Assembly (NCBI GenBank): GCA_017999195.1
Contig: JAGOBP010000094.1
Span: forward strand, 1 to 10,389
Length of the DNA stretch: 10,389 nt
Direction of reading: 5' to 3'
Source of the DNA: Thermoflexales bacterium
GTDB taxonomy: Bacteria > Chloroflexota > Anaerolineae > Fen-1058
Position 1 is the stretch's first letter. Every line of letters starts with the position of its first letter. Of this stretch, positions 6,107 to 10,389 are shown one piece after another. A program made the translations under genes and the position numbers. The notes beneath the pieces were generated by a model. The model did not search any database, had not been told where the DNA came from, and saw only the letters and a program-made list of their open reading frames with translations.

Positions 6107-7168
6107 GTGAAACGCATCATACGCTTGGCACTCTGGCTGATTCTGGCGCTGGCCATTGTGCCCTTAGGCAGCTGCGCGCAATTAGCCTTGCTGCCGCCCA
6201 CCACCAATACAGCCCTGGCTATCCAAGAGCCAGTTGACACCGTTTCGCCTGACACAAACGTCGAGGTGATTATCAACGTCGCGCCGACGCCAACACCCGG
6301 CCCGACCGATCTGCCCCCCACCGCGACGCCCGAACCGACCGCAACCGCTTTGCCCGTGGCCCGTGCCACCTTGGTGGCGCGCCCGTTGACGACGAGTGAG
6401 TGTCAATTCAGCGGCCAAGTGGTGCGCAACAAGTGGCCCAGCCAGGTGTTTGGCAAACCTCACGACTACGCCATTTATCTGCCGCCCTGCTACGACGCCG
6501 AAGACAACAAAACCAAATACCCGGTGATCTATCTCTTTCACGGCTGGCCGATGGACGAGAATCACTGGCTTGAGCTGGGTATCGTCACCGCCGCCAATCG
6601 CCTAATTCAATCCGGCGAACTGCCGCCCTTCATCATCGCCCTGCCGCGCGGCGATAAAGAAGGCGTGTACAACCGCACCTCCGGCGGCGATAAGTCGTTT
6701 GAAGCGGCGATGGTCGATGAGTTTATCCCCTACATCGATCGGACGTACCGCACTTTACGCCAGAGCGATTATCGCGCCATCGGCGGCATTTCGCGCGGCG
6801 GTGTATGGGCGCTCGAAATCGCCTTCCGCCACCCCGAGTTGTTCTCGTCGGTCGGCTCGCACAGCTCGGCGCTGGGTGTGAATCAGGCGGCGGCCAATTT
6901 TGATCCGATCGACCTGGCCCCGACCGCGGCCATCGATTCGCTGCGCTTCTTTATTGATTCCGGCGCATCCGATTGGACCCGAGCCACCTCGGCACAGTTG
7001 AGCAAATTGCTAGAAGCTCGCCACATTCCGCACACGTACACCATTGCCCCCGGTGATCATCTGGATTCGTACTGGTCCAGCCAAGTTGAAGCGTACCTCA
7101 AGTTCTATGCCGCGCCGTGGAAGGCCGAGAAGGTGGCACAGCAACTCCTCGCTTCGCAAACGCCCTGA
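6107..7168 (+). CDS. Secreted lipoprotein esterase, alpha/beta-hydrolase (esterase D-like)
   Basis: A 353-residue exported hydrolase. The N-terminus has a basic KRIIR, a hydrophobic core and the lipobox LGSC, placing the lipidated cysteine at C23. Residues 58-83 form a Pro/Thr-rich linker (PTPTPGPTDLPPTATPEPTA) that holds the catalytic domain (about 98-340) off the membrane. The fold resembles esterase D/feruloyl-esterase-type putative esterases (PF00756): HGWPMDENHW (oxyanion-hole region, 145-154), nucleophile S229 in GISRGG, acid D289 (or D284) in FIDSGASDW, and H318 in GDHLDSYW. C99 and C128 could form a disulphide outside the cell. The substrate could be an acyl or feruloyl ester or a cell-wall ester and is unknown. 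The start is GTG at 6107, with AAGG 10 bases upstream; the signal peptide begins right there. It is convergent with acnA and ends at a shared terminator. Confidence 0.87.
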   Translation: MKRIIRLALWLILALAIVPLGSCAQLALLPPTTNTALAIQEPVDTVSPDTNVEVIINVAPTPTPGPTDLPPTATPEPTATALPVARATLVARPLTTSECQFSGQVVRNKWPSQVFGKPHDYAIYLPPCYDAEDNKTKYPVIYLFHGWPMDENHWLELGIVTAANRLIQSGELPPFIIALPRGDKEGVYNRTSGGDKSFEAAMVDEFIPYIDRTYRTLRQSDYRAIGGISRGGVWALEIAFRHPELFSSVGSHSSALGVNQAAANFDPIDLAPTAAIDSLRFFIDSGASDWTRATSAQLSKLLEARHIPHTYTIAPGDHLDSYWSSQVEAYLKFYAAPWKAEKVAQQLLASQTP

Positions 7169-7189
7169 TTGAAGGCGATTCAGACAAAT

Positions 7190-7232
7190 AACACCGGGAC
7201 TTGATCAGCCGATCAAGTCCCGGTGTTTATTT
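7190..7232. terminator. Strong bidirectional terminator between the esterase and acnA
   Basis: A perfect 17-bp stem (7190-7206 with 7211-7227) with an AGCC loop. On the plus strand it is followed by TATTTCTG and lies 21 bases after the esterase stop. On the minus strand the tail is ATTTGTCTG, so it can also stop acnA transcripts arriving from the right. The acnA stop is about 135 bases away, leaving a long 3' leader-out for that mRNA. Confidence 0.88.
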
Positions 7233-7362
7233 CTGCTGGTATATCGATGCGAACGGTGAGCTGTCAGCGGACCGCTTCGCGAAACGGACAAACGGATGGA
7301 AACGGACTCAGTCGGTGTCCGTTTTTGGTCCGCTTGTCCGCTTGGAGTCCGGTGACGGTTGC
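7233..7362. repeat. Noncoding region with CGGAC/GTCCG inverted-repeat cluster
   Basis: No gene is supported here. Between 7266 and 7351 there are three CGGAC words (7268, 7285, 7303) followed by four GTCCG words (7317, 7328, 7336, 7347). Pairings seen by eye are AAACGGAC (7300-7307) with GTCCGTTT (7317-7324), AGCGGACC (7266-7273) with GGTCCGCT (7327-7334), and CGGACAA (7285-7291) with TTGTCCG (7334-7340). The second and third cannot both form without crossing, so alternative folds exist. GTCCGCTT is repeated head to tail at 7328-7343. On the minus strand this region is the acnA 3' untranslated stretch. Confidence 0.6.
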
Positions 7363-10053
7363 CTATGCTTCCTTCACCAACTTCCGCAGCACCGTCTGCA
7401 AGATGCCGCCGTTGCGATAATACTCCACTTCGATCGGCGTGTCGATGCGAACGGTGGCCGTGAATTCCACCACGGATCCATCGGCCTTCTTGGCCTGCAC
7501 CGTGACATCCTGTCGCGGCCGTAGGTCATCGCTTAGTCCAACAATATCGATCACTTCCTGCCCCGTCAAACCCAGCGCTTCGGCGTTCTGCCCGTCCTTG
7601 AATTGCAGCGGCAGAATGCCCATGCCCACCAGGTTACTACGGTGAATGCGCTCGAACGATTCCGCGATCACCGCACGTACGCCCTGCAAATACGGGCCTT
7701 TCGCGGCCCAGTCGCGGCTGGAGCCGGTGCCATATTCTTTGCCCGCCAGCACAATCGACGGCACGCCTGCGGCTTTGTACTTCATCGCCGCATCGAAGAT
7801 GCTCATGCGTTCGCCGCTGGGCTGATGCACCGTCACGCCGCCTTCGACGCCAGGCACCATCAGATTCTTGATGCGGATGTTGGCGAACGTGCCGCGCGTC
7901 ATCACGCGATCGTTGCCGCGCCGCGTGCCGTATTGATTGAAGTCGGCCTTCTTCACGCCGAGCGAGACGAGGTATTGCCCCGCCGGCCCGCTCTCCGCGA
8001 TGTTGCCCGCAGGCGAGATGTGATCGGTCGTGACCGAATCGCCGAAGATCGCCAGGACGCGCGCCCCACCGATCGGTTGGATGGGCTTCACCTCAAGCGT
8101 GGTTTCTTTGAAGAACGGCGGCTCTTGAATATACGTCGAGGCGTCATTCCATTGATACAGTTCGCCGCCCGACACCGGAATCTCATTCCACTGCGGATTG
8201 CCGTCAAAGACGTTGCCGTAAGAACGCTGGAACATCTCCGGCTTGATCGAGCTGGCGACGAGATCAGACACCTCTTTTTGCGTCGGCCAAATCTCTTTCA
8301 ACATCACTGGCTGGCCGTTCTGATCCAACCCGATTGGTTCCGTCGCGAGATCGATGTCTACCGTGCCAGCGAGCGCGTACGCTACCACCAGCGGCGGCGA
8401 GGCCAGATAGTTCGCCTTCACAAAGGGATTCACGCGCCCCTCAAAGTTGCGATTGCCGCTCAACACCGCCGCCGCCACGAGGTTGCCTTCGGTGATGGCA
8501 TTCGACACGGGCAGCGGCAGCGGGCCGCTGTTGCCGATACACGTCGTGCAGCCATAAGCCACAATGTCGAAACCGACCTGCTCCAGAGACGTTAGCAAAC
8601 CCGCTTCCTGAAGATATTCATGCACTACCTTCGAGCCGGGTGCGAGGCTGGTCTTCACGTAGGTCGGCGGTTTCAGGCCACGCTCGGCCGCTTTCTTGGC
8701 GACAAGTCCCGCCGCGATCAATACGGACGGATTCGACGTATTGGTGCAGGATGTGATCGAGGCGATGACGACTGCGCCATGTTTGATCTCCGCGCTGTGG
8801 CCGTTGTCTTTCACAAAGCCCGTCTTGCTCAGATCACTTTCGCCTAAGCCAAAGCCGCGATCTTTCACCGGCGCAACCAATGCGCCTTCAAACGACTTCT
8901 TCATCTCGGTCAGTGGCACACGATCTTGCGGGCGCTTCGGTCCGGCGAGGCTGGGCACCACATCGGCCAGGTTGAGTTCCAGCGTTTCGGTATATTCGGG
9001 ATCGAGCGTGTCATCGGTGCGGAAAAGACCTTGCTCCTTCGCATATCGTTCGACGAGCATCAACTCAGCATCGGTGTGGCCCGTGCGGCGCAGGTAGTTC
9101 AGAGTCTCGGCATCGATCGGGAAGAAGCCCATCGTCGCGCCGTATTCGGGGGCCATGTTCGCAATCGTCGCACGATCGGTCAGCGCGATCTGGCTGAGGC
9201 CCGCGCCGTAAAATTCCACGAACTTATCGACGACGCCGTGCTTGCGCAAAATCTGCGTCACCGTCAAAGCGAGGTCGGTCGCGGTCACGCCTTCGCGCAA
9301 CTGGCCCGTCAACTTGAAGCCGACCACCTTGGGCGTGAGGATGTACAGCGGCTGGCCTAACATCACGGCCTCGGCCTCGATGCCGCCCACGCCCCAGCCC
9401 ACGATGCCCACGCCGTTGATCATGGTCGTGTGGCTGTCCGTGCCGACGAGCGTATCGGGATAAGCGACGCCGTCTTTGATCATGACGACTTTCGCCAGAA
9501 ACTCGAGGTTGACCTGATGGATGATGCCGGTCGCGGGCGGCACGACGCGAAAGTTGGTGAAGGCTTGCTGGCCCCAGCGCAGGAATTCGTAGCGCTCCTG
9601 ATTGCGCTCGAACTCGACATCGGAGTTGAGGCGCAACGCGTCGGGCGTACCGAAGTAATCGACTTGCACCGAGTGATCGATCACGAGATCAACCGGGATG
9701 AGCGGGTTGATCTTCTTCGGGTCGCCGCCCATCCGCTTGGCTGCGGCCCGCATCGCCGCCAGATCGACGACGCCGGGGACGCCGGTGAAGTCCTGCATGA
9801 CGACACGCGCCAACTTGAACGGCACTTCGACCTGCGCGGGCGATTTGGCGTTGTAGTTCGCCAGCGTCTTCACGTCCTCTTCGGTGACGACGTAGCCGTC
9901 GCAATTGCGCAGCACCGATTCGAGCATCACCTTGATCGAGAACGGCAGCCGCTCAACCTTGCCGAGCGCGCTGAGGCGATAAATCGCCGCTTCGCCGGAA
10001 CCGGTATCGAATGTGCCACGGGCGTTGAAGAAATCTTTACTATTGTCTGACAT
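7363..10053 (-). CDS. acnA: Aconitate hydratase A
   Basis: An 896-residue monomeric TCA-cycle enzyme converting citrate to isocitrate through cis-aconitate in the cytosol. The [4Fe-4S] ligands are C436 (SITSCTN), C502 and C505 (YGCTTCIGNSG), at nearly the same numbers as in E. coli AcnA. Substrate-site motifs include QDFTGVPGVVDLAAMR (87-102), D126-H127, and GTDSHTTMINGVGIVGWGVG from 204. The C-terminal swivel domain carries KEYGTGSSRDWAAKGP. Length and order match the AcnA/IRP type, not AcnB. AcnA-type proteins can also bind RNA when the cluster is lost; that is family knowledge, not shown here. The start at 10053 has GGAGG (10059-10063) 5 bases upstream. The first 14 bases overlap the end of the small membrane gene, so translation is probably coupled. 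No separate promoter is evident. Confidence 0.97.
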   Translation of the reverse strand: MSDNSKDFFNARGTFDTGSGEAAIYRLSALGKVERLPFSIKVMLESVLRNCDGYVVTEEDVKTLANYNAKSPAQVEVPFKLARVVMQDFTGVPGVVDLAAMRAAAKRMGGDPKKINPLIPVDLVIDHSVQVDYFGTPDALRLNSDVEFERNQERYEFLRWGQQAFTNFRVVPPATGIIHQVNLEFLAKVVMIKDGVAYPDTLVGTDSHTTMINGVGIVGWGVGGIEAEAVMLGQPLYILTPKVVGFKLTGQLREGVTATDLALTVTQILRKHGVVDKFVEFYGAGLSQIALTDRATIANMAPEYGATMGFFPIDAETLNYLRRTGHTDAELMLVERYAKEQGLFRTDDTLDPEYTETLELNLADVVPSLAGPKRPQDRVPLTEMKKSFEGALVAPVKDRGFGLGESDLSKTGFVKDNGHSAEIKHGAVVIASITSCTNTSNPSVLIAAGLVAKKAAERGLKPPTYVKTSLAPGSKVVHEYLQEAGLLTSLEQVGFDIVAYGCTTCIGNSGPLPLPVSNAITEGNLVAAAVLSGNRNFEGRVNPFVKANYLASPPLVVAYALAGTVDIDLATEPIGLDQNGQPVMLKEIWPTQKEVSDLVASSIKPEMFQRSYGNVFDGNPQWNEIPVSGGELYQWNDASTYIQEPPFFKETTLEVKPIQPIGGARVLAIFGDSVTTDHISPAGNIAESGPAGQYLVSLGVKKADFNQYGTRRGNDRVMTRGTFANIRIKNLMVPGVEGGVTVHQPSGERMSIFDAAMKYKAAGVPSIVLAGKEYGTGSSRDWAAKGPYLQGVRAVIAESFERIHRSNLVGMGILPLQFKDGQNAEALGLTGQEVIDIVGLSDDLRPRQDVTVQAKKADGSVVEFTATVRIDTPIEVEYYRNGGILQTVLRKLVKEA

Positions 10054-10252
10054 TGCGTCCTCCGCTTTTGTTTTGAGCAGAATTGAATTTGTTCACGAGG
10101 ATAATGGCGACGACCGCTATTACAGCAATTCCCATCATGATTCCCAGATAACCATAGCCGACAACCATGAACAAAATGGCCACTGTCAAATAGATTCCGA
10201 TCAACATACCGGCTAAAATTGAACGAAGCGTACGGCGATCAATAATTGGCAT
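10040..10252 (-). CDS. Small two-helix membrane protein, unknown function
   Basis: A 70-residue protein I do not recognise. It has a basic start (DRRTLR), two hydrophobic helices at about residues 11-31 and 35-53 joined by GYGYLG, and a polar basic tail (NKFNSAQNKSGGRNVRQ). Charges predict both ends in the cytoplasm with a short outer turn. Its last 14 bases overlap acnA in another frame, and the acnA ribosome-binding site lies inside it, so it is cotranscribed. The ATG at 10252 begins the amphipathic N-terminus, but no clear Shine-Dalgarno sequence precedes it. An in-frame GTG at 10348 would add 32 residues overlapping the upstream partial gene and is less likely. The sequence shows no link to aconitase function beyond position. 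Confidence 0.65.
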   Translation of the reverse strand: MPIIDRRTLRSILAGMLIGIYLTVAILFMVVGYGYLGIMMGIAVIAVVAIILVNKFNSAQNKSGGRNVRQ

Positions 10253-10283
10253 CGCGAGAAAGAACTTAGATTCTGCCGAAGTA

Positions 10284-10388
10284 TTATTTTTCGGTTTTGT
10301 GTGCGCGTGAGCGCGGCTCGATCGTATAGTTCCAACGTGGCAAGACACGGTGCGGCTTCAAGTTGATGTGTGCCTTCTGCTCGGACGT
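10284..10388 (-). CDS. C-terminal end of an unidentified gene, cut by the window edge
   Basis: A minus-strand frame enters from the right edge and runs 34 codons to TAA at 10286-10284. Its end reads HINLKPHRVLPRWNYTIEPR, then SRAHKTEK. Codon choice (many G- or C-ending codons) matches the neighbours and the residues look protein-like, so a real gene end is likely. The WNYTI-P ending resembles, from memory, the C-terminus of ISAzo13-type (Rhodopirellula DDE) transposases, which often end in a WNY-I-P motif. That match is weak and needs the upstream sequence. The stop lies 31 bases before the small membrane gene, on the same strand, which would fit a common transcript. Confidence 0.45.
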   Translation of the reverse strand, partial: TSEQKAHINLKPHRVLPRWNYTIEPRSRAHKTEK

Positions 10389-10389
10389 A

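Noticed and set aside
7201..7524. Plus-strand open frames across the esterase-acnA gap
   Set aside because: They begin inside the terminator hairpin, run into acnA antisense and lack a ribosome-binding site.
7603..8595. 330-codon open frame on the plus strand opposite acnA, and similar ones to 10050
   Set aside because: Shadows of acnA, rich in Arg and His, without start signals or domains.
10276..10294. CCGAA...TTCGG hairpin upstream of the small membrane gene
   Set aside because: Only 5 bp with a 9-base loop, and no T run on the minus strand; too weak to call a terminator or regulatory element.
1..10389. Frequent GATC and CGATCG words across the window
   Set aside because: Most fall in coding DNA and follow from frequent GAT, ATC and CGA codons; I cannot count or test enrichment reliably by eye.
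1..10389. CRISPR array, tRNA, rRNA, complete insertion sequence or defence cassette
   Set aside because: No regularly spaced repeats, no cloverleaf or rRNA sequence, and no gene from known defence families was seen; the genes are mainly housekeeping.

Overview
The window is a chromosomal stretch of mostly housekeeping genes from a GC-rich bacterium. Chloroflexota is the best guess. The support is a short four-domain ribosomal protein S1, a lipoprotein with a long Pro/Thr linker after the lipobox, a DMT permease, an M20 dipeptidase and a DUF255 protein standing as separate small units, and clean intrinsic terminators. This is inference from gene style; no 16S gene or other decisive marker is present. 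I found no prophage, CRISPR array, tRNA, rRNA or recognisable defence system. One possible mobile-element trace lies at the right edge.

Layout. (1) 1-1429: rpsA on the minus strand (99-1313), with a hairpin terminator beyond its stop and a strong promoter (TTGCGT-N17-TATAAT) in the divergent gap. (2) 1430-2329: a ten-helix EamA/DMT permease on the plus strand. Its best promoter places transcription initiation at the start codon, so its mRNA may be leaderless. (3) 2318-3821: an M20 dipeptidase with its own promoter overlapping the end of the permease gene, a leader hairpin between promoter and ribosome-binding site, and a 13-bp terminator after the gene. (4) 3830-3882: a degenerate palindromic intergenic repeat. 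(5) 3903-6023: a DUF255/YyaL (SPATA20-like) thioredoxin-fold protein with an extended -10 promoter and a hairpin whose loop is the stop codon. (6) 6022-7227: a secreted lipoprotein of the esterase D-like alpha/beta-hydrolase family, closed by a perfect 17-bp bidirectional terminator. (7) 7228-7362: a noncoding stretch with three CGGAC and four GTCCG words and a 15-base copy of an acnA sequence. (8) 7363-10388, minus strand: a probable operon made of the end of an unidentified gene, a 70-residue two-helix membrane protein, and acnA, whose start overlaps the membrane gene's end.

The genes do not form one pathway. They cover translation (S1), the TCA cycle (aconitase), peptide turnover (M20), small-molecule transport (DMT), a conserved protein of unclear biochemistry (DUF255) and an envelope hydrolase. 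The plus-strand genes look like single transcription units, each with its own promoter and, in most cases, a terminator. The less ordinary signals are regulatory or structural: the possible leaderless permease mRNA, the dipeptidase leader hairpin, the acnA 3' repeat region and the small membrane gene coupled to acnA.
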